DNA of 5,292 nt, from NCBI GenBank assembly GCA_016928605.1, contig JAFGKN010000308.1, positions 1 through 5,292 of the forward strand, written 5' to 3'. Source of the stretch: Planctomycetota bacterium. Its GTDB lineage: Bacteria > Planctomycetota > UBA8108. The first letter of the stretch is position 1; the number at the start of each line of letters is the position of its first letter. The notes below the pieces were generated by a model. The model made no database searches. It was not told the origin of the DNA and was given only the letters and a program-made list of their open reading frames with translations. Positions 4,654 to 5,292 of this stretch are shown one piece after another. The translations under genes and the position numbers were made by a program.

Positions 4654-5292
4654 TTGAGCGACGATCATCGTCTCACACCGCAGAGGCCGCTTCTCTCGCC
4701 GGCTCGCTGGGTCCTGCTGGCGGTCGCCGGCGGAGCGGGGATCTACCTCGCGACGTGGATCGGTCCGCTCTCCTTCTACTTCAGCTTCCAGAAGAAGGTG
4801 CTGGCCGACGGCGCCAGAGATGTCAACCGGCCGGTCGTCTGGCACATCCCTCGCGAGGTCGCATATCGCGAGACGCGCGGCTGGTCCTACGCCCGCGCGG
4901 AAGACGGCAGCGGCTTTCCCGTGCCGCCCTGCGGCCAGGGAGACGCCGCGCCCCGCGTGGAGTCAGACGGCGGCCTTCACCTCGTGCACCTCGAGGAGGC
5001 GACGCTGCGCTGCCAGAGATTCCCGCGAGGCTTCCTGGTCTATCTCTTCCTCAAGGAGCTCGAGCACCTCGGCGGCCGCGACGACCGCCGGCTCTCCGAC
5101 AGCCTGATCCTCCATGAGCTCCTCGGCGAGGTGCCCGGGCGCTATGAGTTCACCTGGTCGGCGCGGGACCGCTCGACCTACGCCGCGCGGATCCTCTCGA
5201 AGATGCTTCTGTTCGAGAGCCGGCCGGCCACTCGCCTGGAAGCCTCCACCCGCCTCGATCCTCTGCGCACGGCGGTCCTCGTCGAGTTCGAC
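4654..5292 (+). CDS. Unrecognised protein with one N-terminal membrane segment (partial, cut by right edge)
   Basis: The frame runs 213 codons from a TTG start to the window edge without a stop. The start is supported by a well-placed GGAGG, and codon third positions are strongly G/C as in the neighbouring real genes. Residues 1-18 are polar with several basic residues. Residues 19-37 (WVLLAVAGGAGIYLATWIG) form one hydrophobic helix with no lipobox or clear signal-peptidase site, so it is probably an uncleaved anchor. The rest is soluble, and by the positive-inside rule most likely on the outer face. It includes a Gly/Asp-rich stretch with two cysteines (Cys93 and Cys120), a hydrophobic run FLVYLFLKELEHL (127-139), and a charged part ending in TAVLVEFD. 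I recognise no catalytic motif or family and assign no function. glnA lies 404 bases upstream on the same strand, too far to suggest an operon. Confidence 0.75.
   Translation, partial: MSDDHRLTPQRPLLSPARWVLLAVAGGAGIYLATWIGPLSFYFSFQKKVLADGARDVNRPVVWHIPREVAYRETRGWSYARAEDGSGFPVPPCGQGDAAPRVESDGGLHLVHLEEATLRCQRFPRGFLVYLFLKELEHLGGRDDRRLSDSLILHELLGEVPGRYEFTWSARDRSTYAARILSKMLLFESRPATRLEASTRLDPLRTAVLVEFD

Noticed and set aside
4398..5117. Plus-strand open frame crossing the gap and the right-hand gene
   Set aside because: Its product is almost pure Arg/Pro/Gly/Ala/Ser and has no good ribosome site. The frame beginning with TTG at 4654 has GGAGG and a coherent membrane-plus-soluble layout.

Overview
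The window is GC-rich, tightly packed bacterial chromosome made of ordinary housekeeping genes. It shows a leftward gene series plsY-gpsA-pdxS, a divergent rightward glnA, and, after a gene-poor gap, the start of an unrecognised membrane-anchored protein. No phage, plasmid, transposase, CRISPR or RNA-gene signature is present. The owner is probably a high-GC Gram-negative or deep-branching lineage: GlnA is the type I-beta form with a conserved adenylylation tyrosine, and vitamin B6 is made by the DXP-independent PdxS route. The phylum cannot be fixed from this sequence; an uncultured Acidobacteriota-like or deltaproteobacterial-type organism is only a guess.

Layout. 1-638 (minus): pdxS, whose C-terminal quarter lies beyond the left edge. 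639-746: a short A/T-richer spacer with a weak promoter candidate. 747-1751 (minus): gpsA. 1751-2461 (minus): plsY, whose stop codon shares one base with the gpsA start. 2462-2821: a divergent control region with two face-to-face promoter candidates whose -10 boxes overlap, followed on the plus strand by a long leader with at least five hairpins. 2822-4249 (plus): glnA. 4250-4653: no convincing gene, but a 130-bp element closed by a perfect 12-bp inverted repeat, two very GC-rich hairpins and a short tandem repeat. 4654-5292 (plus): a TTG-started gene for a single-pass membrane protein, cut by the right edge.

How the genes fit together. GpsA reduces dihydroxyacetone phosphate to sn-glycerol 3-phosphate and PlsY acylates that product, so the two coupled genes supply the first steps of phospholipid synthesis. 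PdxS also consumes triose phosphate and needs ammonia released from glutamine by PdxT, while GlnA makes glutamine. These links are metabolic inference, not proof of co-regulation.

The best candidates for something undescribed are the glnA leader, where an anti-Shine-Dalgarno segment has two mutually exclusive partners, and the 4320-4449 element, which can be drawn as a three-way-junction RNA. Both rest on base pairing found by eye and have not been tested by comparison or experiment.
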